Shown: one piece after another, positions 51,697 to 60,088 of the stretch
Layout: the number at the start of each line of letters is the position of its first letter
How positions within the stretch are numbered: the stretch's first letter is position 1
Source: an uncultured Desulfovibrio sp.
GTDB taxonomy: Bacteria > Desulfobacterota > Desulfovibrionia > Desulfovibrionales > Desulfovibrionaceae
Assembly: GCA_900541395.1 (NCBI GenBank)
Contig: UQJT01000001.1
Span: 99,546 to 163,545 of the forward strand
Direction: 5' to 3'
DNA: 64,000 bases
Notes under the pieces: generated by a model
The model's input: only the letters and a program-made list of their open reading frames with translations
Database searches by the model: none
What the model was told of the DNA's origin: nothing
Program-made: the position numbers and the translations under genes

Positions 51697-54204
51697 CTAC
51701 AATTCCGCCGCCCGAACCCGGGCCTCGCGCGCGTCACGATGCCGCCCCTGGGCTTCCAGCGCCCGGGCCAGTTCCAGCCAGGCGGCCTTGCGATCCGGCC
51801 GCAGGGCCACGCTCTGACGAGCCAGAGTTTCGGCCAACTCCGGGTCTTCGTCGCCGTCCAGATACAGCCGGGCCATGAGATGCAGGCTGAAGGCGTCCTG
51901 AGGATTGCGCAGCAGGGCCTGATGCAGGCGCTCGCGGGCCTTATCCGGATGCCTTTCCCGCAATTCCAGGCGGGCCAGGCAGCGGTGCGGCAGAGAGCTT
52001 GCCGGGTCGGCCACGGCAGCGCGCTCATACAGACGGCGGGCTTCATCGCCGTCACCCCGGCTTTCGGCCAATTCGCCCAGACGAATGCAGGCGTATACAT
52101 GGCCGGGGTCCAGGTCCAGGCAAGTCCGGAATTGCGCGGCGGCCTCGGCCGCGTCGCCCAGGGTCGCGCAGGCCGTGCCCAGATTGTAGTGTCCGGCCGG
52201 TTCACCGGGCGCCCGCTTCACGGCTTCCTCAAAGGCCCGGCGGGCCTCGGCGGCGCGTCCCGCCCCGGCCAGGCATACCCCCAGAGAGTTCCAAGCCAGG
52301 ATATTGTTCTCATCGGCCAGCAGGGCCAGGCGGTATTCCTCCAGCGCCCCGAACACGTCGCCCTGACTGTAACGCTTGTCCGCGCTGATATTCACAGCCA
52401 GGGAGTCGAACACCCCGACATGGGGCGGGGGCAAGAGCAGGGCGTATTCCAAAGCCTTGCGACAACATTCCAGGGCGTCGCCCGCCCGGTAGGTCAGCCA
52501 GGGCAGGCAGGCCACGCCGAGAGCCGCCGGATGCCCCAGACGTTCCGTCAGGTCCGCTCCCACGGGAGCATACAGATCACGTGCCGCGGCGGGCGTCAGG
52601 CCGGGATGAAACAGCAAAAGTCCATTCAGACTATAGCGTCCGGCGGGCCATTCGGCCACCGGGGGAAGCTCCGTTTTCGTTCCGGCGGCCTCCAGTCGCT
52701 CCTCGATCAGGCGGCGCAGCAGCGCGGCGGCCTCGGCCATACCGTGCTCCTGGTCCTCCTGATCCAGAGGCCGTCCCTCCCGATCCTGGGCGGGCAGTTC
52801 AAAGCGGGCCAGCACCAGCCCGAACACGGGATAACGTTCGCGGGCCTCGGCCAGACGAGCCAGAAAATCTCCGTGGCGATACAGCCCGGTGAGCGGATCG
52901 GGCCGGGCCGGGCCGTCGTTGCCGCGTCCGCTCGCCCCCGCCGCTCCGTAATCCTCGGGCAACAGGGTCAGGCGGTCGCCCGGCTCCAGCGACCATGCCG
53001 GATCGCCGAGCAGCAACACATCGGCCTGGGAGAAGTCCTCCCGCACGTCAGCCAGCACGATTTCCCCCTTGTACAGGGGTTCGCGGGCGGCTTCAGCTTC
53101 CGCGCCCGCCCGGCCCCGCACGGGGTAATCCAAAGACCACACCGAAAACCGCTGGCCTTCGCGCGCGCCCACGTCGCGTCCCAGGGTGACGCGCACCCGC
53201 GACAGGGGCAATACCTGATCCACTACGCCGCCTCGAGGCAGGATAAGGCCGTACCCCAAAACATGGTCGTCCCCGTCCCCCAGATCGGCCGCTCGGCGGG
53301 CGGCCAGCCTGGCCTTGTCGAGCAGGGCCGCGGCTTCCTCGTCGGCTTCACGAGCCTCACGACCGCCCTCCCAGTCCTGAGGAAACAGGACGTAGCCCGC
53401 ATGTGCCGCCCCCCGCACCGATATGCCGGTCAGGGGGCCGGGCAGACGCACGGCGTCCAGCGCGCGTACCGCGTCGCGGGCCAGGTCTTCCATACTTTGC
53501 CGGACCGCGCCGGGCCACAGCACGGTGAACTCGGCGTCGCCGGTGCGGGCGGCCACGGCCTCGGCCGGGAGCAGAGCCGTCAACGCCTCGCCCAGCCGGG
53601 CCAGCAAACGTTCGGCCGTCAGATGCCCGTGCGTGCGCGAAACGGCGCGCAGGCCGGTCAGCCGCAGCGTCAGCAGGCCCAGTGTAGCCTGCCAGGCGGT
53701 CTCGCCGCCCGTTGTTCCGCCCTCTTCGGGCTCGGGCCCCAGACCGGCGGCAAAGGCGCGGCGGATATGCTCCAGTTCCCGCGCCAACTGTTCCAGCAAC
53801 ACGGGCCGGGTGACGAGACCGGTCAGGGCGTCGAGACGCCCTGCCTTGAACAAGGCCAGCTTGTCCAAACACAGGTCGACAATGCCGGGCAGATACGGCA
53901 ACAGAGCGGCCACGGCGTCGGAATCGGGCCGTCGCAGCAGCAGTACGCCAAGCAACGCGCCGTCGCGGCGCAACGGCAGCAGCAGGCGACTTTCGTCCTC
54001 GATCCACAACGGTCCGGGCACTTCGTCGTCGGTGGGAAAGTACAGGGCGTGGGCCTCACAGGGCAATACGCGGCCCACGTCCTGCATCAAAAGGCGTTCA
54101 AAGGCCAACAGGTCGCGTCGGGTCAGGGGCAGGCCCCCACCGAGCGAAGCCGACGGAAAGGCGTGGGGCGCGGAATATTCGGAACACGGTTTAAAACTGC
54201 TCAT
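51697..54204 (-). CDS. GAF-like / degenerate GGDEF / TPR protein
   Basis: An 835-residue cytoplasmic protein. Residues 25-115 look GAF-like. A first GGDEF-like domain (LDALTGLVTR near residue 125) has the signature degraded to RTGDAEF. A second, started by PDPLTGLYRHGDFL near residue 435, has no GGDEF-like box. From about residue 600 there are at least five TPR repeats (NNILAWNSLGVCLAGAG, PAGHYNLGTACATLGD and similar). With both signatures degenerate, diguanylate cyclase activity is unlikely; it may bind c-di-GMP or act as a scaffold (inference). Rich in Arg/Leu/Ala like its neighbours. Confidence 0.75.
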   Translation of the reverse strand: MSSFKPCSEYSAPHAFPSASLGGGLPLTRRDLLAFERLLMQDVGRVLPCEAHALYFPTDDEVPGPLWIEDESRLLLPLRRDGALLGVLLLRRPDSDAVAALLPYLPGIVDLCLDKLALFKAGRLDALTGLVTRPVLLEQLARELEHIRRAFAAGLGPEPEEGGTTGGETAWQATLGLLTLRLTGLRAVSRTHGHLTAERLLARLGEALTALLPAEAVAARTGDAEFTVLWPGAVRQSMEDLARDAVRALDAVRLPGPLTGISVRGAAHAGYVLFPQDWEGGREAREADEEAAALLDKARLAARRAADLGDGDDHVLGYGLILPRGGVVDQVLPLSRVRVTLGRDVGAREGQRFSVWSLDYPVRGRAGAEAEAAREPLYKGEIVLADVREDFSQADVLLLGDPAWSLEPGDRLTLLPEDYGAAGASGRGNDGPARPDPLTGLYRHGDFLARLAEARERYPVFGLVLARFELPAQDREGRPLDQEDQEHGMAEAAALLRRLIEERLEAAGTKTELPPVAEWPAGRYSLNGLLLFHPGLTPAAARDLYAPVGADLTERLGHPAALGVACLPWLTYRAGDALECCRKALEYALLLPPPHVGVFDSLAVNISADKRYSQGDVFGALEEYRLALLADENNILAWNSLGVCLAGAGRAAEARRAFEEAVKRAPGEPAGHYNLGTACATLGDAAEAAAQFRTCLDLDPGHVYACIRLGELAESRGDGDEARRLYERAAVADPASSLPHRCLARLELRERHPDKARERLHQALLRNPQDAFSLHLMARLYLDGDEDPELAETLARQSVALRPDRKAAWLELARALEAQGRHRDAREARVRAAEL

Positions 54205-54376
54205 GGGGGCGGGTTATACCGTGTTTCCACCCGCTTGAACAGGGCGGACGCGCGCCCGTTTCCGGCCTGCGCCGCAAGCGGCGAGGCTTTCAATCGCCGA
54301 AGACGCTTAAAAGAACCGTTGAAAACCCGGAGGCGTCCGGGCTACACTGACGCCAGCCCAAGCCAAAGGAGCCTCC

Positions 54377-55003
54377 ATGCCCGTCCTCACCTTTCCCTTC
54401 GGTCCCCTGGAAGCCAACGCCTACCTGCTGCACAACGGCCGCGACGCCGTGGTGGCCGATCCGCCCGACGATCCGGCCCGTGTGCTCGACATCATCCGCG
54501 ACAATCATCTGACGCTGCGCGCCATTCTGCTTACGCATCTTCATTTCGACCATGCGGGCGGCTGCGCGGCCATGAGCGCCGCCACGGGACTGCCCGCGCG
54601 CGTGGGGCGGGAAGACTGGGACCTGCGCGACACGCTGTTGTCCGGAGGCATGTTGTTCGGTCTGCCGCCCGTTCCGGCCTTCGAGGCCGACCCCTTGGAG
54701 CCCGGTCCTGTCCCGGCCGGGACCTGGGGCAGCCTGAATTGCACCGTGTTGCACGTGCCCGGCCATTCGCCGGGCAGCCTGTGTTATTACTTTCCCGAGG
54801 AAAAGGCCCTGCTGGCCGGCGACGTGATCTTTTACCGCTCCGTGGGCCGGACCGACCTGCCCGGCGGCGATTTCGACACTCTGTGCCGCTCCCTGCGTTC
54901 CGCCGTATATACCCTGCCTCCGGACACCGTTATCTATCCCGGCCACGGCGAACCCACCACAGTGGGGAGCGAGGCCGCGTCCAACCCCTTCTGTCCGGCA
55001 TGA
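54377..55003 (+). CDS. Metallo-beta-lactamase fold hydrolase (glyoxalase II-like)
   Basis: A 208-residue MBL hydrolase. The metal-binding HLHFDH motif lies near residue 55, then HVPGHSPGS near residue 132, GDVIF near 154 and PGHGEPTT near 195. The pattern fits the hydroxyacylglutathione hydrolase-like branch, where thioester hydrolysis or persulfide chemistry is common. AAAGGAG precedes the ATG. Its stop overlaps the start of the flavodoxin-like gene (ATGA). Confidence 0.9.
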   Translation: MPVLTFPFGPLEANAYLLHNGRDAVVADPPDDPARVLDIIRDNHLTLRAILLTHLHFDHAGGCAAMSAATGLPARVGREDWDLRDTLLSGGMLFGLPPVPAFEADPLEPGPVPAGTWGSLNCTVLHVPGHSPGSLCYYFPEEKALLAGDVIFYRSVGRTDLPGGDFDTLCRSLRSAVYTLPPDTVIYPGHGEPTTVGSEAASNPFCPA

Positions 55004-55581
55004 GCGCCGCCCCCGCCCTGATATTGGCGTGCAGCCCCCGCCGGGGCGGCAATACGGATACGGCGGCGGCTCTGTTGGCCGCCGCCCTGTCCCCGCCGAC
55101 CGGAGCGGCATCGGCCGAAATACGACGTGTCGCGGATGTCGAACCGGGCCCCTGTCTGGCCTGCGACGCGTGCGCCGCAAGGCCCGGAACCTGCGTCCGG
55201 CACGATGCGGCCCTGCCTCTGCTCAAAGATATGGCCTCGGCGTCCGCCGCCTGCCTGGTCTCCCCCATTTACTTTTATCACCTGCCCGCCCAGGCCAAGG
55301 CCCTGGTTGACCGCGCCCAGGCCTTCTGGCATCTGTCGCCCGATCGCAAACCCGGCGGCGGCCGCCGTTTGGGCGTGGTGCTGCTGGGCGCGCGGCCGCG
55401 CGGAGACAAGCTTTTCAGCGGGGCCCTGCTGACCGTGCGCTATATGGCGGAAGCGCTGGGCTTGACCGCGGCCGAGCCTCTTTTACTCTATGGCCTGGAC
55501 GGCGCCGACGCGCTGCGGAGCCGCCCGGACCTGGGCGAACGCGTCACGGAATACGGACGTGCTCTGGCCGCCGCTGTCTGA
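55000..55581 (+). CDS. Flavodoxin/NADPH-dependent FMN reductase family protein
   Basis: A 193-residue flavin-binding protein. SPRRGGNT at residues 12-19 is the FMN phosphate loop. CLACDACAARPGTCVRHD near residue 55 is the iron-sulfur-flavoprotein-type Cys cluster (CxxCxxC), which may be an Fe-S site. SPIYFYHLPAQAKALVDRA near residue 88 is typical. Start overlaps the MBL gene. The end overlaps the preferred comF start by 23 bp. Confidence 0.85.
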   Translation: MSAAPALILACSPRRGGNTDTAAALLAAALSPPTGAASAEIRRVADVEPGPCLACDACAARPGTCVRHDAALPLLKDMASASAACLVSPIYFYHLPAQAKALVDRAQAFWHLSPDRKPGGGRRLGVVLLGARPRGDKLFSGALLTVRYMAEALGLTAAEPLLLYGLDGADALRSRPDLGERVTEYGRALAAAV

Positions 55582-56344
55582 CCGCCTCCGCGCCTGGCTG
55601 CGCGCGACGGGCTTGGACGAAAAACGGTGCGCGGCCTGCCGGGAGCCGTTTCAGCCGCCGCCGGGTTCCCGTGGCATGACCGCCGTTTTGTGCCCGGATT
55701 GCGTGGCCCGTCTGCCCCGGCGCACGGCAGGATACTGCCCGCGCTGCGGCGAAGTGACGGCCGATCCCGCGGCGCCGTGCACCCCCTGTGGCGCGTGTCT
55801 GGCCGACGACCCGCCGTGGACGGCCTTTCGCCTGTACGGCGTGTTCGACGGCCTGTTGCGTGACATGTTGCATCGCGGCAAATACGGATCGGACGAAGCC
55901 TGTCTGGACGCCTTGGGAGGACTGCTGGCCGAAGTCTGCGGCGATCTGCCCCGGCCGGACGCGGTGGTCCCCATGCCTCTGCATCCGGAGCGCCTGCGCA
56001 AGCGCGGCTACAATCAATGCCGGGAAATGGCCCGTCCCCTGGCCCGAGCGCTGGACGCGCCCGTTCGGGACGATCTTTTAATCCGGCAACGCCCCACCCG
56101 CCCCCAGACCGAACTGAAACGCCGCGACCGATTGCGCAACCTGGACGGCGCCTTCCTGGGCCTGCCCGCCGCGTATGGGCTGCACGTCCTGCTGGCGGAC
56201 GACACCGCCACCACCGGCACCTCGCTGCGCCGAGCGGCCCACGCGCTGCTGGACGCCGGAGCCCGTCGAGTGGACGTGGTCGTGGCGGCCCACGCCAGTT
56301 TGCATACGCCCGCCGCCCCGCTCCGCGCGGCGGGCTCCGTTTAG
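55559..56344 (+). CDS. ComF family phosphoribosyltransferase-like protein
   Basis: A 261-residue protein from a GTG at 55559. An N-terminal Cys4 zinc ribbon (CAAC ... CPDC, CPRCG ... CTPCGAC) is followed by a PRTase domain with the PRPP loop VLLADDTATTGTSLRRA near residue 200 and RKRGYNQCREMARPLA near residue 150. ComF proteins support DNA uptake in transformable bacteria but are widespread elsewhere. An ATG 23 codons upstream would deepen the overlap with the previous gene and is less likely. Confidence 0.88.
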   Translation: MLWPPLSDRLRAWLRATGLDEKRCAACREPFQPPPGSRGMTAVLCPDCVARLPRRTAGYCPRCGEVTADPAAPCTPCGACLADDPPWTAFRLYGVFDGLLRDMLHRGKYGSDEACLDALGGLLAEVCGDLPRPDAVVPMPLHPERLRKRGYNQCREMARPLARALDAPVRDDLLIRQRPTRPQTELKRRDRLRNLDGAFLGLPAAYGLHVLLADDTATTGTSLRRAAHALLDAGARRVDVVVAAHASLHTPAAPLRAAGSV

Positions 56345-56498
56345 ATTTACTTGATTTTCCCGCTCCGCCCTGCCACACTGATGCGCCTTTCAATCATAAG
56401 TATTATTGGGATGAGGCGCTTTTCACCGCGACTCAACCGAGTGCAGGCGCAAAGCCTTCCCCAAGGCTTTCGCTTTCCCGCTTTTTCCCGGAGTGGTT

Positions 56499-57446
56499 AT
56501 GGACGAACTGTGGGCCGCGCTGATTCAACCGATGACGCGGGTTTTGATCGGTCTGGCGGCGGGTCTGTTTGTCGCCTCTCTCATCGAGGGCCTGCAATGG
56601 ACCCGGCACCTGGCCCGACTGGCCGCGCCGCTTATGCGGCAGGCGCACCTGGGGCTGGTGCCGGGAGCGGCCTTCGCCCTGGCCTTTTTTTCTCCCTCCT
56701 CGGCCAACGCTCTGCTGGGCGAAGCCCATGCCAAGGGCGAACTGTCCGGCCGCGAAGTCATGTTGGCCAACCTGTTCAACAGCCTGCCCTCATGGATCAC
56801 GCACACGCCGTCCATCTTTTTTCTCACCTGGCCGGTATTGGGCTTTCCGGCCGTCATCTACACGAGCCTGACCTTGCTCGCGGCCGTGGCCCGCACCCTG
56901 TTCACCGTGGGCCTCGGTCGGGCGTTGTTGCCGCCCCCGCCTCAAGTAGCGGCCATGACCGTGCCGACGACGCCGGGTTCCCCTTGGAAAAAGGGCCTGC
57001 ACAGCGCTTGGCGGCGTTTCAAAAAACGCGTGCCCCGGCTCATATTTGTAGCCGTGCCCATCTACGTGGCCATGTTCTATCTGCAAAAGGCCGGGGCCTT
57101 CGAGGCCACGGAACGCTGGCTGTCCGCTCATGTGGCTCTGCTCGGCAGCCTGAAGCCCGAAAGTCTGGGCATCATCGTCCTTTATATGGGGGCCGAGCTG
57201 GGCGCGGCTGTGGTCGCCGCGGGCTCGGTGCTGCATAGCGGGGGCCTGAGCACTCAGGATGTGGTGTTCGCCCTGCTGGTGGGCAATGTCCTGTCCACGC
57301 CCCTGCGCGCTTTGCGCCACCAGTTGCCCGCCTATGCGGCCTATTTTCAACCCCGATTGGCCGCCAAACTGGTGGCGGCCAACCAGCTTCTGCGCGCCGC
57401 CAGCATTCTGGCCGTGGCCTGGCTGTACCATGGTCTGGCCTTTTAA
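56499..57446 (+). CDS. Gate-domain (nucleoside-recognition) membrane protein
   Basis: A 315-residue inner-membrane protein with about eight helices. It contains two Gate-type halves, SSANALLGEAHAKGELSGREVMLANLFNSLPSW near residue 68 and LSTQDVVFALLVGNVLSTPLRALRHQ near residue 247. The family resembles SpmA/SpmB and nucleoside transporters but has no defined substrate. ATG at 56499 has GGAG 6 bases before it; the GTG two codons upstream is an alternative. dus follows after 15 bp. Confidence 0.75.
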   Translation: MDELWAALIQPMTRVLIGLAAGLFVASLIEGLQWTRHLARLAAPLMRQAHLGLVPGAAFALAFFSPSSANALLGEAHAKGELSGREVMLANLFNSLPSWITHTPSIFFLTWPVLGFPAVIYTSLTLLAAVARTLFTVGLGRALLPPPPQVAAMTVPTTPGSPWKKGLHSAWRRFKKRVPRLIFVAVPIYVAMFYLQKAGAFEATERWLSAHVALLGSLKPESLGIIVLYMGAELGAAVVAAGSVLHSGGLSTQDVVFALLVGNVLSTPLRALRHQLPAYAAYFQPRLAAKLVAANQLLRAASILAVAWLYHGLAF

Positions 57447-57461
57447 ACGGATGCCGCTGCC

Positions 57462-58481
57462 ATGAACGAACTTGTTTTTCGCGCCGACGCCCCCTGGCTG
57501 GCCCCGCTGGCCGGTTGGTCGGACCTGGCCTTTCGCCTGCTGTGCCGTGAGCAGGGGGCCGCCGTGTGCTGCACCGAAATGATCAGCGCCAAAGGTCTGG
57601 TCTACGGCGGCCGCAACACCGAGGACCTGCTGACTACCGGACCGGAGGACGCGCCTCTGGTGGCCCAGGTGTTCGGGGCCGAGCCGTATTTTATGGGCGA
57701 GGCCGTGCGCCGCCTGCGGGACCGGGGCTTTGCCTGGTTCGACGTGAACATGGGCTGTTCGGTGCATAAGGTCGGCAAAACCGGATCGGGCGCGGCTCTG
57801 CTGCGCGATCCGGGCTTGGCCCTGGCCGTGGCCGACGCGGTTATCGCGGCGGCCGGACCGGGTCGGGTCGGCTTCAAGCTGCGCCTGGGATGGGAAGAGA
57901 CGCCGGACCGCTCCGGCGACGTCTACCTCGGCCTGGGGCGGGAACTGGCCGCCAGGGGGGCCGGCTGGCTGACCCTTCACCCCCGCTATGCCCGCCAGAA
58001 ATTCAGCGGCGTGCCCCGTTACGCAGCCCTGACCGAACTGGTTCGGGCCGTATCCGTGCCGGTCATCGCCAGCGGCGATCTGTTCCGGGCCGAAGACGGC
58101 GCGCGGGTATTGGCCGAAACGGGCGCGGCCACGGTCATGTACGCCCGTGGAGCTCTGGGCGACCCGTCCGTGTTCGCCCGCCACAAAGCCCTGCTGGCTT
58201 CCGGAAACGCGCCGGATTCCCCCAGTCATGCCGAACTGGAGGAACGGGCCGACACGCCCGCCGAACGCGAAGCCCTGGCCCGTCTCATCCGACGACACGC
58301 CGAGCTGGCCCGGCGCTACTCGAACCGCACGGCTCTGCTCAAAATGCGCACCTTCGTGCCGCGTTACGTGCGCCATATCGACGGGGCGCGGGCCTTGCGC
58401 CGGAGGCTGATAACCTGTACGGACTGGGATACGCTGAACGTTATTCTGGCCGACATACCCTTTTGCACGGATCGCGCATGA
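57462..58481 (+). CDS. tRNA-dihydrouridine synthase
   Basis: A 339-residue flavin-dependent Dus enzyme that reduces uridines in tRNA D loops. APLAGWSDLAFR and CCTEMISAKGL match the FMN-binding N-terminus. FDVNMGCSVHKVGKTGSGAALL holds the catalytic Cys, followed by LTLHPRYARQKFSG and IASGDLFRAEDG. The sequence is closest by eye to the DusB/DusA-like family; the target position is not assigned. Its stop overlaps the rlmN start (ATGA). Confidence 0.92.
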   Translation: MNELVFRADAPWLAPLAGWSDLAFRLLCREQGAAVCCTEMISAKGLVYGGRNTEDLLTTGPEDAPLVAQVFGAEPYFMGEAVRRLRDRGFAWFDVNMGCSVHKVGKTGSGAALLRDPGLALAVADAVIAAAGPGRVGFKLRLGWEETPDRSGDVYLGLGRELAARGAGWLTLHPRYARQKFSGVPRYAALTELVRAVSVPVIASGDLFRAEDGARVLAETGAATVMYARGALGDPSVFARHKALLASGNAPDSPSHAELEERADTPAEREALARLIRRHAELARRYSNRTALLKMRTFVPRYVRHIDGARALRRRLITCTDWDTLNVILADIPFCTDRA

Positions 58482-59650
58482 TCGACGACGCTTCCTGCCC
58501 CCCCGTCACGACAAGGACGGATTCCACCGCCACGGGTTCCGCTTCGCCGGACTCCGCCGCACGGCCGCTTTGCCCCGACGGACGGGTGGATCTGTGCAAT
58601 CTGAGCTTTCCCGAACTGGAACGTTTCGTCACCGTCGATCTGGGGCAGCCTAAATTCCGCGCGCTCCAGATATGGCAGTGGATATGGCGTAAAAACGTCG
58701 CGGACTTCGAGGCCATGACCGACGTTTCCCGCGAAACGCGGGCGCTGCTGACCGAGCGGGCCACGCTGTCCCGGCCCGAGGTGGCTGTGGTGCGCCAAAG
58801 TTCGGACGGCACCGTCAAATTCCTGCTGCGCCTGGCCGACGGCGAGCATGTGGAAACCGTGCTTATCCCCAGCGACGCGCCCCCGCGGCCCGGCGACCGC
58901 GCCGGGCGCATGACTCAATGCCTGTCCACCCAGGTGGGCTGCGCCATGGGCTGTACCTTTTGCAGCACCGGCGGCCTGGGCTTTACCCGCAACATGAGCA
59001 TGGGCGAAATCCTGGGCCAGTTGCAGGCGGCCCGAGCCTGGCTGGGCGACGACCTGCCCGAGCGCCCCATTATCCGCAACCTGGTCTATATGGGCATGGG
59101 CGAACCTCTGCTCAACCTGCCCCAGGTCATGCGCTCGCTGCAAACCCTGCACCATCCGCGCGGGCTCAACTTTTCCGCCCGCCGAATCACCGTATCCACC
59201 TGCGGCATCGAACACGGCCTGCGTGAGTTGGGTGAAAGCGGCCTTGCCTATCTGGCCGTGTCTCTGCATGCCCCCACCCAGGAACTGCGCGCCCGCCTCA
59301 TGCCCAAGGCCGCCCGCTGGCCGCTGGATGAACTTGTGACCGCGCTGGAAAGCTACCCGCTTAAAACCCGCGAACGCATCACCCTCGAATACCTGGTCAT
59401 CGGCGGGGTCAACGACGGGCCGGAACAGGCCCGTCAACTGGTGCGCCTATGTTCGCGGCTGAAGGCCAAACTCAATCTCATTCCCTATAATCCCACGCCC
59501 GGTTCAGCCTACCGGCCGCCCACGCCCGAATCTCTGCTGGCCTTTGAAAAAATGCTGTGGGACAAACACGTGACGGCCATCGTGCGCAAAAGCAAGGGGC
59601 AGGACATAGAAGCCGCCTGCGGCCAGTTGCGCGCCGCCCTGCGGGACTGA
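58478..59650 (+). CDS. rlmN: Dual-specificity rRNA/tRNA adenine-C2 methyltransferase
   Basis: Radical-SAM enzyme methylating A2503 of 23S rRNA and A37 of tRNA. The 390-residue protein has CAMGCTFCSTG (CxxxCxxC cluster) near residue 151, GMGEPLLN near residue 206, and STCGIEHG near residue 240. It ends CGQLRAALRD. The start at 58478 (MIDDASCPPV) overlaps dus; the first 30 residues are Ser/Thr/Pro-rich and poorly conserved. Longer frames that extend into dus are rejected. A terminator follows. Confidence 0.96.
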   Translation: MIDDASCPPVTTRTDSTATGSASPDSAARPLCPDGRVDLCNLSFPELERFVTVDLGQPKFRALQIWQWIWRKNVADFEAMTDVSRETRALLTERATLSRPEVAVVRQSSDGTVKFLLRLADGEHVETVLIPSDAPPRPGDRAGRMTQCLSTQVGCAMGCTFCSTGGLGFTRNMSMGEILGQLQAARAWLGDDLPERPIIRNLVYMGMGEPLLNLPQVMRSLQTLHHPRGLNFSARRITVSTCGIEHGLRELGESGLAYLAVSLHAPTQELRARLMPKAARWPLDELVTALESYPLKTRERITLEYLVIGGVNDGPEQARQLVRLCSRLKAKLNLIPYNPTPGSAYRPPTPESLLAFEKMLWDKHVTAIVRKSKGQDIEAACGQLRAALRD

Positions 59651-59752
59651 GCGAGCCGCCGCATCGCGCCGAAAAACGACTTTTTCCTCCCCGCGTTCCG
59701 ACCGTGCGACGATCCGCCGGACAGACATCCATCAAAAAATTCTTTCTGCTTT

Positions 59753-59780
59753 CGCCCCCGGTTCAAGCGGGGCGGTTTTT
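59753..59780 (+). terminator. Rho-independent terminator of the comF-rlmN run
   Basis: CGCCCC and GGGGCG arms with a 10-base loop, then G and five T residues, 103 bp after the rlmN stop. Confidence 0.8.
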
Positions 59781-59798
59781 GAGCGTGTCTTTACAAAA

Positions 59799-59828
59799 TT
59801 GATAAAAATAAAAAGACGGCATTATGAT
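59799..59828 (+). promoter_or_regulatory. Candidate promoter of the symporter gene
   Basis: TTGATA (59799-59804), 18-base spacer, TATGAT (59823-59828), in an AT-rich context. It would give a leader of about 255 bases. Confidence 0.45.
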
Positions 59829-59967
59829 TGATTACTCAATCAAAAACAGACTTCTTCTGCCTCTCCCGTTGATATATACGCCTGCCCAAAAACAGGCGCG
59901 CATAAGATTTCATGCCGTATAACCGCATCCGGGACCGGCTTGCGACAGTTCCACAACATGCCCTATC

Positions 59968-59982
59968 TATTGTGAAACAATA
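59968..59982. promoter_or_regulatory. Operator-like palindrome
   Basis: TATTGT-GAA-ACAATA, perfect 6-base arms, about 105 bp before the symporter start. Confidence 0.4.
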
Positions 59983-60088
59983 CACAAAATTTTCCCCTTG
60001 ATTTTTTCCTCTATTCTGGCACGTTTACAATATTGTCATTATTTGCCGTATCCGTCAGTATCAGGGAAACAGTGTGGAGGGAGTCTAC

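Larger units (their letters stand above)
59781..60088. other. AT-rich leader of the alanine/sodium symporter gene
   Basis: About 300 bp without a gene. It contains a candidate promoter at 59799-59828, a GATTGA / TCAATC inverted repeat at 59826-59841, a CGCCTG / CAGGCG hairpin near 59881-59898, and an operator-like palindrome at 59968-59982. No known riboswitch was recognised. Confidence 0.5.

Noticed and set aside
51562..54376. Plus-strand open frame over queH and the GGDEF/TPR gene
   Set aside because: Antisense shadow; only the part at 55000-55581 (flavodoxin-like) is a gene.
59781..60088. Glycine riboswitch upstream of the symporter
   Set aside because: No tandem aptamer-like conserved core could be recognised; only simple inverted repeats are present.
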